Positions 44,318 through 53,974 of a stretch of DNA of 64,000 bases are shown in pieces (within the stretch, counting starts at the first letter, position 1; each line of letters starts with the position of its first letter). The DNA is taken from the NCBI RefSeq assembly GCF_003351025.1, contig NZ_QPCG01000008.1:156938-220937 (forward strand), read 5' to 3'. Below the pieces are notes generated by a model, which had not been told where the DNA came from, made no database searches, and saw only the letters and a program-made list of their open reading frames with translations. The stretch comes from Mucilaginibacter endophyticus. Its GTDB lineage: Bacteria; Bacteroidota; Bacteroidia; Sphingobacteriales; Sphingobacteriaceae. The position numbers and the translations under genes were made by a program.

Positions 44318-44409
44318 TCATAAAATAACGTCATTTCGTAAATTAAACACTATCTGTTTTTATCTAAAACTTTGTTTTTCAAGTATTTATCGTGTGGCTT
44401 CTTTTTTGG
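44318..44409 (+). promoter_or_regulatory. Sigma-54 promoter with triple half-site, site D (MaoC/hydrolase operon)
   Basis: CAT (44319), ACG (44328), CGT (44337), six bases between each. GG at 44396-44397, 77 bp after the first base, then ten bases and GG; TGGCTTCTTTTTTGG. The ATG at 44431 is 23 bp after the -12 pair. Confidence 0.75.
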
Positions 44410-44430
44410 ATAAATATTAAAAACAACGAT

Positions 44431-44937
44431 ATGAAAAACCATCCAATTACAGAAACCGCGGGAAATTTTAACCCGGACGACTTCCTGATTGTACCGGCCA
44501 GGACTTTTGAAGAGCTTAAAGTGGGAGAAATTTTCAGGGCACCGAGCCGCACGCTCACAGATGCCCATTCGGCAGCATTTCAAACCGTTTCATGCGATAA
44601 TCATCCTGTGCACTATGACGATGTATGGGCCAAAAAGCATGGCCATAAGGCACCGGTTGTACATGGTTTGCAGGTTCTTGCTTTTACCGCACCGGGGGCT
44701 ACCTTGTTCCCGCATGTAATCGGAGAAGCATTCATCGCTTTTACCGAACTATCGTGCAAATTTTTGAAAGAGGTTAATGCCGGCGATACACTTTATCCTG
44801 CGCTGGAAATCATTGCGCTTAACCCGCAGGGCGATAAAGGCATTGTAGAAACAGCAACCACCATTCATAACCAAAACGGCGAACTCGTGCTTTCCGGCAC
44901 ACACAAATATCTTTTAAAGGCAAATTCAAATATTTAA
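44431..44937 (+). CDS. MaoC-like hot-dog-fold dehydratase
   Basis: A 168-residue protein from the ATG at 44431; the upstream alternative start at 44392 lies at the -24 box and is excluded. The hydratase motif is FQTVSCDNHPVHYDDVWA, with Asp56 and His61 as the likely catalytic pair, and the helix APVVHGLQVLAFTAPGATL follows. Such enzymes hydrate or dehydrate enoyl-CoA esters or related acyl compounds. It is followed after 10 bp by a hydrolase gene, and both are under site D. Confidence 0.9.
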   Translation: MKNHPITETAGNFNPDDFLIVPARTFEELKVGEIFRAPSRTLTDAHSAAFQTVSCDNHPVHYDDVWAKKHGHKAPVVHGLQVLAFTAPGATLFPHVIGEAFIAFTELSCKFLKEVNAGDTLYPALEIIALNPQGDKGIVETATTIHNQNGELVLSGTHKYLLKANSNI

Positions 44938-44947
44938 CAATTTTATT

Positions 44948-45694
44948 ATGGAAGCAATACAATCTGAAAAACAAACATTCGTACTGGTACACGGTGCATG
45001 GGCGGGGCCTTTTTCATGGCAAATGATTAAAAATGCACTGGAAAACTCTGGCAATGAGGTTATAGCGTTACAGTTGCCGGGGCATGGCACCGATAATACC
45101 CCTGCCGGTACTTTACACATGGATTCTTATATCAGCTACGTGAGCGAAGCTATTGAAAAAATTGGCAGGAGAGTGATTCTTGTAGGGCATAGCCTGGCGG
45201 GCATGATCATCTCCGGTGTTGCCGAAAAAATTCCCGAACTGGTTGAAAAACTGGTGTATGTTGCCGGGTATGTTCCGCAAAACGGTCAATCTGCCTACGT
45301 GATCTCGCTGGAAGACAAGCAATCATTGCTTGGCGCTTCCCTTTTGGTTTCCGACGATCAATCTGAATTTGATATTAAAAGAGACGACATTATCAACATC
45401 GTATGCCAGGACGGAACCCAGGACGTTAAGGAATTAATCCTCGCTAATTACAAAGCTGAGCCGGCTATACCTTTTTCAGACCCGATATCGCTTAGTGACG
45501 AAAATTTCGGGAGCGTTGAAAAGTATTATATTGAAACCCTGCAAGATCACGGCATCGGCAATGAGTTGCAGAAGCAAATGATAGCCCGGGCAAAAATTAA
45601 AAATACCTATCAGTTAAACAGCGGCCATACGCCCTTATTGTCCAGACCTGAAGAACTTAGCAAAATATTGCAGGAGATAGCACGAAAAAAATAA
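44948..45694 (+). CDS. Alpha/beta hydrolase (esterase-like)
   Basis: A 248-residue cytosolic hydrolase of the AB_hydrolase_6 / salicylate-esterase-like kind. FVLVHGAWAGPFSW holds the oxyanion hole, VGHSLAGMI the nucleophile Ser, and NSGHTPLLSRPEEL the catalytic His. It is similar in motifs to the secreted protein at 48188, which has a signal peptide. Second gene of the operon behind site D. The substrate is unknown, an ester or lactone by family. Confidence 0.92.
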   Translation: MEAIQSEKQTFVLVHGAWAGPFSWQMIKNALENSGNEVIALQLPGHGTDNTPAGTLHMDSYISYVSEAIEKIGRRVILVGHSLAGMIISGVAEKIPELVEKLVYVAGYVPQNGQSAYVISLEDKQSLLGASLLVSDDQSEFDIKRDDIINIVCQDGTQDVKELILANYKAEPAIPFSDPISLSDENFGSVEKYYIETLQDHGIGNELQKQMIARAKIKNTYQLNSGHTPLLSRPEELSKILQEIARKK

Positions 45695-45703
45695 TTTAGA
45701 AAG

Positions 45704-45742
45704 AACCGGATTGTTTGTTAGTTTCTAATGAACATTCCGGTT
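45704..45742. terminator. Bidirectional terminator
   Basis: AACCGGA and TCCGGTT pair, with A/T-rich flanks on both sides, between the convergent hydrolase and sensor kinase genes. Confidence 0.7.
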
Positions 45743-45766
45743 TTATTTTACCAATTATCAAGTAAT

Positions 45767-48046
45767 TCAGGCAGCTTCAAACTCGCTGCCGCCGTGAATG
45801 CTCATGCCCGTATTTACCGGAAACGAAATATGGATGTTAAGCCCTTTATTACTCGTTAAAGTGAACGTTCCGCTAAGTTGTTCGCTTAAGCCCTTCATTA
45901 GGTTCATCCCCAGCGAATTTAAGCTGTCCTCATTAAAATTTTCGGGTAAACCTATCCCGTTATCTGCTATAATCAGCGTACAATTACTTTCAGCATCGCG
46001 TTGAAGTATGATGCTCACTGTACCGAACCGGTTGCTGGGAAACGCGTATTTAATAGCATTGGTTACCGCCTCATTCAGGATTAAACCAAGCGGAACGGCC
46101 TGCGCTACGTCAAGATTAACTTCATCGGTTTCAATCAGGAAACGAATGTTTTTGTCGATATCGAAACACTCGCGCATGTAGGATACCAGTTCATGCACAT
46201 ACCATTTCATATCGATAGTAGCCAGACTATCTGATTGATAAAGTTTTTGATGGATCAGCGACATGGCGTGCATCCTGTGCTGGCTGTTTCGTATGGCGTC
46301 CATCGCGTCCTGGTTGTTAATATAGGCCGACTGGGTGTTGAGCAAACTGATCACGATTTGCAGGTTGTTTTTAACACGGTGGTGAATTTCGCGAAGTAAC
46401 CATTCTTTTTCGTTGAGCACTTTTTTTAAGATGTCGTACTGCCGGTTAATTTCCTCCTGTTTGGCCTGCAGTAAAGCATTGCTTTTCTGTTTTAAACGAT
46501 AACGGTTATAACTCAGGGCGAGCAGCAACAGCAACATCATGACCGCGCCGGCAATAACCTGCTTTATGGTATTATCCTTTCGGATGGTTTCGGCCTGCAG
46601 GTTATTTTTTTGTGTAAGCAGTTTGATGTTCTTGTCTTTTTGATCGGTTTCAAACTGTATTTGCAGGCTGCTGATCTGGTTAGCTTTGTCGGCGTTAAAA
46701 ACGGAATCTGATAGAGATTTGTATAATTTATAATGTGCGATGGCTGATTTAAGGTGGCCCGCGGTCGAGTCTGCCAGGTACCATTGCAATTGGTTTTCAG
46801 ACCGGAACAGGTTATTCCCGGTAGATTTTTGAAGGGCATCCTGTTTCTGTAAAAAAGGATATATTTCTCCCAGATTTTTGGTAACAACCATGTACCGGAT
46901 TATTGAACTGTACAGATAAACAAGGTTGGCATCATCATTCGGCAGCATTTCCTGAAAAGCACGTAGTTTATGATAATACGGGGCAGCATTGGCATACTGG
47001 CGCATACTCATATAAGTATTAAAATAAATGTAAGGTATGCGCAGCTTCATCTGCATCTCGGTCGGCGGATATTTTTTCTCAATCACCGCTAATACATCCA
47101 GGCCTTTCTTGTATTGTTTTAATCTTACCCATGATGTAGCCATGTTGGATAATATGGTTTGCATATATCCCGCATCATTATATTTTTGGGCGATGGCTTT
47201 TGCCTTTTCCCAGTAAAAAAGCGCCTCTTTATCCTGTTTTAAAAAATAGTAGGTTAATGCGATATGGTTGTATATTGAGCTTAGCTGCAAGCTGTTATCG
47301 CCAAGAGCTTCGGCGGTTTGCGCCGATAATAATTCATACTTTATCGATAAATGGTAATTACCCATTTGGGTGTACACATTGCCAATCAAGTTGTACACAC
47401 CCTGTAACTCCCGAAAACCTATCTGTTTGTAAATTGCCAAAGCCTGTTGAAGCGCGGCAAGGGCCTCTGACGCACGGCCGCGTAAATGCAGGTAGTCGCC
47501 GGTATATTTCAGTGCCGTAGCTTCTTTTTCCCTGTCTCCGGCTTCATGATATAGCCGGGTTGCTTTTTCCTGTAGTTGCAGTTTTTGGGCAATGCCATCA
47601 TTTTCATTATCATAAAATTGTGCCTCCGCTTCGTAGCATTGCGCTTGTTCAATTAACAGGTTATGTTTTTCTGCAAAAGCGAGGGCTGCGGCTACACTTA
47701 CCTTCGCTTTTAGCTTATCGCCCGCTTCGTTTCGTATTTTACCGTCCAGTAACATCGCCCTTGCTTCGCCGGCTTTTAGGCTTTCCTCTCTGCTTAAATT
47801 TAGCGCCATGTTTTTCAATACCATCGCGCTATCCAGATCGGGTTTCAGTTCGCCGGGTTTATTAAGGTACTGCTCCGATAATCTTAAGTAGAGATCTATC
47901 CGGTTTTTTGCATCGCCTGCAACCGCTAAATTTTTACGCAGATCTGTAATGTTATCATGGCGTTGCGCATACCCGTATAACGTTGCAGATAAGAGCCCGA
48001 GTAAAATGATGATCCTTTTTTGAGTGCTACAGAAAATGAGTTTCAT
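45767..48046 (-). CDS. TPR sensor histidine kinase (HisKA_2 type)
   Basis: A 759-residue membrane kinase. Signal sequence (RIIILLGLLSATLYGYAQ), TPR repeats (ALKYTGDYLHLRGRASEALA; YNLIGNVYTQMGNYHLSIKY), a membrane helix (VIAGAVMMLLLLLALSYNRY), a short coiled coil, the phospho-accepting His in REIHHRVKNNLQIV, and HATPase motifs (LNEAVTNAIKYAF, ADNGIGLP). Only one 14-residue coiled-coil unit is present, against three and a half in the kinase at 31603. It lies 141 bp downstream of the hydrolase gene at 48188 on the same strand and may be co-transcribed from site C. Confidence 0.92.
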   Translation of the reverse strand: MKLIFCSTQKRIIILLGLLSATLYGYAQRHDNITDLRKNLAVAGDAKNRIDLYLRLSEQYLNKPGELKPDLDSAMVLKNMALNLSREESLKAGEARAMLLDGKIRNEAGDKLKAKVSVAAALAFAEKHNLLIEQAQCYEAEAQFYDNENDGIAQKLQLQEKATRLYHEAGDREKEATALKYTGDYLHLRGRASEALAALQQALAIYKQIGFRELQGVYNLIGNVYTQMGNYHLSIKYELLSAQTAEALGDNSLQLSSIYNHIALTYYFLKQDKEALFYWEKAKAIAQKYNDAGYMQTILSNMATSWVRLKQYKKGLDVLAVIEKKYPPTEMQMKLRIPYIYFNTYMSMRQYANAAPYYHKLRAFQEMLPNDDANLVYLYSSIIRYMVVTKNLGEIYPFLQKQDALQKSTGNNLFRSENQLQWYLADSTAGHLKSAIAHYKLYKSLSDSVFNADKANQISSLQIQFETDQKDKNIKLLTQKNNLQAETIRKDNTIKQVIAGAVMMLLLLLALSYNRYRLKQKSNALLQAKQEEINRQYDILKKVLNEKEWLLREIHHRVKNNLQIVISLLNTQSAYINNQDAMDAIRNSQHRMHAMSLIHQKLYQSDSLATIDMKWYVHELVSYMRECFDIDKNIRFLIETDEVNLDVAQAVPLGLILNEAVTNAIKYAFPSNRFGTVSIILQRDAESNCTLIIADNGIGLPENFNEDSLNSLGMNLMKGLSEQLSGTFTLTSNKGLNIHISFPVNTGMSIHGGSEFEAA

Positions 48047-48187
48047 GTCGAAAGCAATTTTGAATGGCCTTTTTAGGGCAACATTTAAAAATAGTAAACT
48101 CCTCCCGGTATAAAGCCTGCAGGCTTACCGGGAAGAGATTTTTTATATAATTGTTTAGCGCACGTGCGCTTTAAGGCAGGAGTGATT

Positions 48188-48961
48188 TTATTTTCCATTA
48201 GCTGCCGCTTCAATAACCGCGGCAATGGCTTTGGGCTGGGTCATGAATAGCGTGTGGCCGCCGTTTACCATGGTAACCTTCGCGTTGGCGCGTTTGTACA
48301 TGGTATCTTCAAGGCCCATGTTAATAGTTTCGTCGTTTGATGGTTTTATGGCATAAACAGGTTTGTTTTTCCATGCAGCCGTAGTTACCTTGTCGGTAAA
48401 TGCTTTAACGGTAAGCGGAATCTGTGAATCATACATAAAGTCTGATTTTTCTTTAGTCTGCCCATTGGCAAACGTTTCCTGAAAGGTTGCTTTACCCAGG
48501 TAAACATTTCCCCTGGCATCGGGAGGCAGGATCCCTTTGGGCTGTTCTTTAACCGTTTGAACCAGATCAAGCGTAGATTCGCCTGCAGCCGGTATAAAGG
48601 CGGCTACATAAACCAGGCTTTTTACATTATCCGCATTGCCGGCCTCTGTAATTACCGTACCTCCCCAGGAGTGACCCACTAAAACCACCGGCCCGTCCTG
48701 GCGTTCAAGGGCAAAATTTGTTGCTGCTACATCATCTGCCAGCGAACTTGTGGGGTTTTGTATAAGGGTAACTTTGTATCCGTCTTTCACCAATATTTTG
48801 TAAACCGCTTCCCAGCCGGAAGCATCGGCGAATGCGCCATGCACAATTACAATATTTTTAATCGGTGCGGATTGCGCCTTTGTTTGTGTAGGAATAACTG
48901 TTGATACTAAAATGGCCACTGCTGCAGCGGCTATCATTTTGATTGTAAAGTTTGTTTTCAT
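48188..48961 (-). CDS. Secreted alpha/beta hydrolase
   Basis: A 257-residue protein from the ATG at 48961, the start fixed by the position of promoter site C (-12 pair 27 bp upstream). Signal peptide (MIAAAAVAILVSTVIPTQTKAQ). IVIVHGAFADASGWEAVY (oxyanion region), VGHSWGGTVITEA (nucleophile Ser) and NGGHTLFMTQP (catalytic His). It is an esterase-like hydrolase acting in the periplasm. It is one of three alpha/beta hydrolases in the sigma-54 regulon. Confidence 0.93.
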   Translation of the reverse strand: MKTNFTIKMIAAAAVAILVSTVIPTQTKAQSAPIKNIVIVHGAFADASGWEAVYKILVKDGYKVTLIQNPTSSLADDVAATNFALERQDGPVVLVGHSWGGTVITEAGNADNVKSLVYVAAFIPAAGESTLDLVQTVKEQPKGILPPDARGNVYLGKATFQETFANGQTKEKSDFMYDSQIPLTVKAFTDKVTTAAWKNKPVYAIKPSNDETINMGLEDTMYKRANAKVTMVNGGHTLFMTQPKAIAAVIEAAANGK

Positions 48962-48986
48962 GTTTTGATTATCTGGCAGGGGATAA

Positions 48987-49078
48987 TCTACAAACATGCC
49001 TTTGGCTAAAATGCTGATAATTAATATTTTGGATTTTTTACCAAACCAAGGCTATTACGGCATTCCGTTAATTTACGA
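48987..49078 (-). promoter_or_regulatory. Sigma-54 promoter with triple half-site, site C (secreted hydrolase gene)
   Basis: On the minus strand CGT starts at 49077, ACG at 49068 and CGT at 49059, six bases between each. GG at 49000-48999 is 77 bp after the first base; GGCATGTTTGTAGA is the -24/-12 element. Confidence 0.8.
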
Positions 49079-49098
49079 TTGCCAGGAACGGATGGACG

Positions 49099-50865
49099 CT
49101 AAAAATGCTGTTTATTCAATCCCAGTTTTTTTATTTTGGAGTTGAGCGTTGTAGCCGGTACGCCCAATAATTTAGCTGCACCATGTTCTCCCGAAACCCT
49201 ACCCTTGCATAATTGAAGTACAGCGAAAATATGATCTCGCTCATTTTCTTCGATAGTTTTAATCTGCTGTTTGGCGCCGGCACCATCAACCATGGTTTTA
49301 ACGGTTGACGGAAGATTCATCTCGTTGATAATAGGGCCGTTGCTCAATAAGATCTGCCGTTCTATCAGGTGTTCCATTTCGCGTATATTGCCGGGCCAGT
49401 TGTAATGGAGCATTTGTTTGATAGCCTTTTTCGAGAAACCGATTTTTTGCTTGCTAAACCTTTTTAAAAAATAGTTTGCCAACAGCGGAATATCTTCAGT
49501 GCGCTCTCTTAACGGCGGCAGATCGATTGGAAACACATGCAGCCGGTAATATAAATCTCTTCTAAAACGCCCCCGTTCAACTTCAGCAATTAAATCCCTG
49601 TTTGTTGCAGAAATAATCCTTACATCTGTTTTTACAGTGCCCTTACCGCCAACCCTTTCTATCTCTTTTTCCTGCAAAGCCCTCAGTAACTTTACCTGTA
49701 ATTCTAAAGGCAGTTCGCCAATCTCGTCAAGAAAAAGTGTTCCGTTATTGGCCAGCTCAAATTTACCTATCCGTTGCTCGGTGGCCCCGGTAAATGAGCC
49801 TTTTTCATGCCCGAACAGCTCGCTTTCCATCAGGTTGGTAGGTATGGCGGCACAGTTTACGCTGATCATGGGCTTGTTTTTCCTTGCTGATGCGGCATGT
49901 ATGGTTTTTGCTATCAGTTCTTTGCCTGTTCCGGTTTCGCCGGTAATCAAAACGGTCGAGTCAGATGTAACCACCTGGTCCATCAACGCGAAAACTCTGT
50001 TCATTTTCGGCCCCGCGCCAATAATCTGCGGATAATTCCCGGAATTTGGTTGCTGGTTGGCTATGTATACGCTTTCATTTTCATGTTTCACTTTAAAAGC
50101 AAGCAACTCCTCCAGTTGGAGGCTCAATTTTGGATTAGCCGCCTGTAGCAATCCGGTCACTTTGTTTAAAAAATCTTCAAGTGTGTGCGCTTCGTTTATC
50201 AGGGCTAATTGTTGGTTTAACCCGGATAGCTGCGAAGCAAACCCTTCAGAGGTTACGTTATTATCCTGTTGATTAAGTTTTTCCGTTAGATATGCTATTT
50301 CGCTTTGAACTGGAGATTGCTGCGTGAAAAAAACGATATCAGCAAGCAGATCGGCAATGCTGCTGCAAAAAGTAAGGCATTCGGCGCTAAACTCGCGGAC
50401 GTTATTGTGCAATTCAAGCGTCCCTAAAATTTTATTCTCCACCTCAAGCGGTATATAACAATGGTACTCATATCCCGATTCTCCGTTTAAAAGAGTGTGG
50501 TTTTGGCTCTCTTCCTCCATCCACTCCTCCTTCGATTTGATTACAGGGAAGGAAAATCCGGCCACGAGCTTTTGCAGCGGACTGAGTTCATAAGGCTGAT
50601 TGATCAGTTCGGTGCAGGGCTCATCCGTTTCGTTTCCCACAGTAGAAATGAAAGCTTCCCTGATTATCGTTAAATCTTCATCATAGATCAACAGCGCCCC
50701 GCAATTTATTGAAAAAAGCGGATGGAGCCTACTGAAGATAATACCCAAAAGCTCGGACAAGCCAAGAGCGCTATCAAGTATAGGTCCGGGTTTAAGGGCA
50801 GCAGGGGTATTTAAAGCGGATCGCTTGTTTATTCGCGAAAAAGTAGATTCGATTGTGCCATGCAT
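49099..50865 (-). CDS. Sigma-54-dependent activator with N-terminal GAF-like domain
   Basis: A 588-residue bacterial enhancer-binding protein. Residues about 25-190 look like a GAF sensor (GALLIYDEDLTIIREAFIS). The AAA+ domain has Walker A GETGTGKEL, the sigma-54 loop as GSFTGA, and LFLDEIGELP (Walker B). The Fis-type C-terminal helix-turn-helix ends with ATTLNSKIKKLGLNK, almost the same recognition helix as the regulator at 57857. It lies between sites C and B and divergent from the seven-gene operon, so it probably drives both in response to a small ligand. No receiver domain is present. Confidence 0.95.
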   Translation of the reverse strand: MHGTIESTFSRINKRSALNTPAALKPGPILDSALGLSELLGIIFSRLHPLFSINCGALLIYDEDLTIIREAFISTVGNETDEPCTELINQPYELSPLQKLVAGFSFPVIKSKEEWMEEESQNHTLLNGESGYEYHCYIPLEVENKILGTLELHNNVREFSAECLTFCSSIADLLADIVFFTQQSPVQSEIAYLTEKLNQQDNNVTSEGFASQLSGLNQQLALINEAHTLEDFLNKVTGLLQAANPKLSLQLEELLAFKVKHENESVYIANQQPNSGNYPQIIGAGPKMNRVFALMDQVVTSDSTVLITGETGTGKELIAKTIHAASARKNKPMISVNCAAIPTNLMESELFGHEKGSFTGATEQRIGKFELANNGTLFLDEIGELPLELQVKLLRALQEKEIERVGGKGTVKTDVRIISATNRDLIAEVERGRFRRDLYYRLHVFPIDLPPLRERTEDIPLLANYFLKRFSKQKIGFSKKAIKQMLHYNWPGNIREMEHLIERQILLSNGPIINEMNLPSTVKTMVDGAGAKQQIKTIEENERDHIFAVLQLCKGRVSGEHGAAKLLGVPATTLNSKIKKLGLNKQHF

Positions 50866-51019
50866 ATTATAGCGTGTTTCAAAAATGATACCTCGTGTAG
50901 TATATATAATGAAGATGGTAGTATTTCAAATATGGCGAATTTATTTGCTTTTTCCTGCCCGGGAAATATGTTTTTATTACATAACAAATAATTTGGGGAT
51001 AGTGCAAATTTCAGGAAAG

Positions 51020-51112
51020 TCGTAAAATTACGATATGTCATCATTTTTTGGCGGTGGTGATTTTTGTAATGTGCTGATTTTCAAATTTTTATTCTAATGG
51101 CATCGTTCATGA
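51020..51112 (+). promoter_or_regulatory. Sigma-54 promoter with triple half-site, site B (seven-gene operon)
   Basis: CGT (51021), ACG (51030), CAT (51039), six bases between each. GG at 51099-51100 is 78 bp after the first base; TGGCATCGTTCATGA is the -24/-12 element. The ATG at 51138 is 27 bp after the -12 pair, the same distance as at site C. Confidence 0.8.
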
Positions 51113-51137
51113 ATAAATGTTTGCAAAACTTTATTTT

Positions 51138-51770
51138 ATGAAACCATCACCAGACTTATTAACTCCTGACAACCACGTATTGGTTCTGATCGATTTTGAA
51201 GGCCAAATGGGCTTCGCTACCAAAAGCATCGCTTTAAGCGAGCTCCGTACCAACACGGCAATCATCTCGGGCGCATCAAAAATTTTCAATGTTGCCACTA
51301 TCGTTACCACCGTTGCCGAAGAATCATTCAGCGGCCCGGTATTTCCTGAAATTGAGGAGTACTACCCGCAAGCCACTTCAAACTATATCGACCGTACTTC
51401 TATGAATACCTGGGAAGATGAAGCCGCTTACAAAGCCATCACCGGAACGGGCAAAAAGAAAATTGTTTTGGCCGGTTTGTGGACAGGCGTTTGCATTGTT
51501 GGCCCGGCATTATCTGCGCTTACCGAAGGCTACGAAGTTTATGTTATTACCGATGCCTGCGGCGATGTAAGCACCGAAGCACACGAGCGCGCCATTCAGC
51601 GGATGATCCATACCGGCGTTAAACCTGTAACATCTATCCAATACCTGCTGGAGTTGCAACGCGATTGGGCACGCCAGGAAACCTACATAGCCGTTACCGA
51701 TTTGATGAAGAAACACGGCGGCGCTTATGGTATTGGTATTCAGTATGCGCACCGCATGCTGGCACACTAA
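51138..51770 (+). CDS. Cysteine hydrolase of the isochorismatase/YcaC family
   Basis: A 210-residue soluble hydrolase from the ATG at 51138; the TTG at 51117 would precede the predicted transcription start. VLVLIDFEGQMGF carries the catalytic Asp, and VLAGLWTGVCIVG the nucleophile Cys in the position typical of YcaC-like members. Family enzymes cleave amides or imides; the substrate cannot be named. It is the first of seven genes read from site B. Confidence 0.9.
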   Translation: MKPSPDLLTPDNHVLVLIDFEGQMGFATKSIALSELRTNTAIISGASKIFNVATIVTTVAEESFSGPVFPEIEEYYPQATSNYIDRTSMNTWEDEAAYKAITGTGKKKIVLAGLWTGVCIVGPALSALTEGYEVYVITDACGDVSTEAHERAIQRMIHTGVKPVTSIQYLLELQRDWARQETYIAVTDLMKKHGGAYGIGIQYAHRMLAH

Positions 51771-51822
51771 AATTAACGTTGCGGTTTCTGTAAATCCTAT
51801 TCATCTACCTATCTAAAACAAA

Positions 51823-53193
51823 GTGAAAAAAATAATTTTACCGCTTCTTATTCTTTCATTATTAAATAGCCGCATTGCTATGGCGCAGTCGTTTAAGCTG
51901 ATGCGTTTTGATGAGGATTACAGCGCGTTAAAAACGGATACTACTAATAACGCTTATAATAAAATCAAATACTTAGGATTATCAGCAAACCGCAGCGTTT
52001 ACCTTTCTATCGGCGGCGAGATCCGTTACGAGTACGCCTCAAAAATTGATGAGAACTGGATAGCCGGTCAGGGGTATAATTATAGCTTTTTACAACGCTA
52101 TTCGCTAAATACCAACCTACAAATGGGTAGCCATTTCCGGGTATTCGCCCAAATAAACAGCGGGCTCGAAAACGGAAGCAAATACGGCGCGGCCCCTGTT
52201 GATGAGGATAAGCTCAACATTCAAAACCTGTTTGCCGAATTAAAAGTCTGGCAAAAAAATGATCGAAGCTTTTCGGTAAGAGCGGGCAGACAGGAACTTA
52301 ATTACGGCACCGGCAGGCTGATCTCGGTACGCGAAGGCACCAACGTAAGGTTATATTTTACGGGTGCTAAAGCTATGTACAGGGCTAAAAATATTGTACT
52401 GGATGGCTTTGCTATGATGGCCTATAACGTTAACCCCGGCATATTTGATAACAAGCCTACGCACGAGGTAAATCTTTGGGGTGCATATTCATGTATCATC
52501 ATCCCAAAGGGAGGCAATTTTGATTTTTACTACCTCGGCGTAAAAAACGATAATAAACGCTTTGAAGAAGGTGTAGCCAACGAAACCCGGCATACCGTTG
52601 CAACCCGCTACTGGAAAAACGGCGGCGGCTTTATTTACAACCTGGAGGGTGCATACCAGTTTGGCAGTTTTGGTAAAGGCAATATCAACGCCTGGACTCT
52701 CGCTATCGATTTTGGCTACGTGTTTGATAAAATAAAAGGTATGCCAAGCATCAACCTCCGGAACGATTATATATCCGGCGATGCCAAAAAAGGGGATGGG
52801 AACCTGCAAACGTTCAATCCGCTTTATCCGCGCGGCGGCTACTTTGGGTTTAATCCGCTTATTGGCCCGGCCAACCTCATTGATCTGCATCCCTACGCTA
52901 CCTATAATATATTTAACCGCCTTGACCTGCAAGCCGATGTTGTGTTTAACTGGCGCTACTCCACGCAAGACGGCTTGTACAGGCCAAGCGGTAATTTTAA
53001 CCTGCCGGGCGCGGGCTCAACCCAAAAGTATATCGGCACAACATACCTGGCCAGCGCCGAGTATAAGTTCAGTAAATTTTTTACGCTGAGCAGCGGCGCG
53101 CAATATTTCCGCACAGGGGCTTTTATTCAGGATGTAGTTAAGCCCACGGCTAACTCCTGGTTTTACAACATGCAATTCACGTTTAAATTTTAA
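51823..53193 (+). CDS. Alginate-export-type outer-membrane beta-barrel
   Basis: A 456-residue outer-membrane protein with a GTG start. Signal peptide (IILPLLILSLLNSRIAMAQ). The family features are YLSIGGEIRYEYASKIDENW, RAGRQELNYGTGRLISVREG and the closing aromatic strand NSWFYNMQFTFKF, which fit the AlgE-like alginate_exp barrel. No alginate genes are nearby, so it is more likely a general porin for the substrate of the operon. Second gene of the operon. Confidence 0.9.
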   Translation: MKKIILPLLILSLLNSRIAMAQSFKLMRFDEDYSALKTDTTNNAYNKIKYLGLSANRSVYLSIGGEIRYEYASKIDENWIAGQGYNYSFLQRYSLNTNLQMGSHFRVFAQINSGLENGSKYGAAPVDEDKLNIQNLFAELKVWQKNDRSFSVRAGRQELNYGTGRLISVREGTNVRLYFTGAKAMYRAKNIVLDGFAMMAYNVNPGIFDNKPTHEVNLWGAYSCIIIPKGGNFDFYYLGVKNDNKRFEEGVANETRHTVATRYWKNGGGFIYNLEGAYQFGSFGKGNINAWTLAIDFGYVFDKIKGMPSINLRNDYISGDAKKGDGNLQTFNPLYPRGGYFGFNPLIGPANLIDLHPYATYNIFNRLDLQADVVFNWRYSTQDGLYRPSGNFNLPGAGSTQKYIGTTYLASAEYKFSKFFTLSSGAQYFRTGAFIQDVVKPTANSWFYNMQFTFKF

Positions 53194-53213
53194 TACCTAA
53201 TAATAAAAACATC

Positions 53214-53966
53214 ATGTTCAAATCATCTACACCCGCCAACGGGATCTGGCAAGGCCGTCTTAAGGCAACAGTATTATCTTCTCTGTTATTTATCGGTTTA
53301 AGTTCGGGCGTTTTGGCGCAAAACGCTTCGCCTCAGCTGGCCGCGGTAAATACATCGGCAATTTTAGGTAAGGCTGATGGTATAGCTATCGAGGGCAAAG
53401 TGCAAAGCCCATCGGCGCAGCCAACTCCTTTACAAATAGTATGTGTTTTTGAATATACCGAAGGCGACATGACCAGCCCGCAGGCTTTACCCGCTGCTGC
53501 AAACGGCTTGCTGCATGTTGACGAAGCTTTGAATGGCCTGATTACCGATTTGCGTAAAAGTGGAAAATTTGCCGGCCATGCCCTCGAAACTTTACTGATT
53601 ACGCCGCCCAAAGGTAGTATCCCGGCTCAGAAATTATTACTGATAGGCCTCGGCGACCGCAACCAATTCACGCCCGACCTGATGACCAACGTAGGCCGGG
53701 TAGGTATGCGCGAAGCTTTGAAACTTGGCGTAAGCAGCTACTCGCATGCAAGCGATTTGAAAGACGCAGGTATTGATTCGCCAACAGGCCCGGTGGCGGT
53801 TAATGTGGTTAAAGGCGCGCTCGAGGCTTATGAAACCGAGGAGTATTTGGTGAGCAAAAAGCTATCAACCCATAAACCATTAACTAAAGTCACCCTTTTG
53901 GCTGGTCAGGCGTTCTTCGCGCCATCGGGCGAGGCTATCAAGGCGTACCTGGCAACTAAACAATAA
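53214..53966 (+). CDS. Secreted M17 N-terminal-domain-only protein, paralogue
   Basis: A 250-residue secreted protein (signal GVLAQNASPQ) that repeats the domain of the protein at 10988: QKLLLIGLGDRNQFTPDLMT and SYSHASDLKDAGIDSPTG are nearly the same in both. The metal-binding catalytic half of M17 aminopeptidases is missing. Placement between a porin and an amidohydrolase gene, 8 bp before the latter, suggests a periplasmic helper or binding protein for the pathway. The role is unknown. Confidence 0.75.
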   Translation: MFKSSTPANGIWQGRLKATVLSSLLFIGLSSGVLAQNASPQLAAVNTSAILGKADGIAIEGKVQSPSAQPTPLQIVCVFEYTEGDMTSPQALPAAANGLLHVDEALNGLITDLRKSGKFAGHALETLLITPPKGSIPAQKLLLIGLGDRNQFTPDLMTNVGRVGMREALKLGVSSYSHASDLKDAGIDSPTGPVAVNVVKGALEAYETEEYLVSKKLSTHKPLTKVTLLAGQAFFAPSGEAIKAYLATKQ

Positions 53967-53974
53967 TTACCGAT

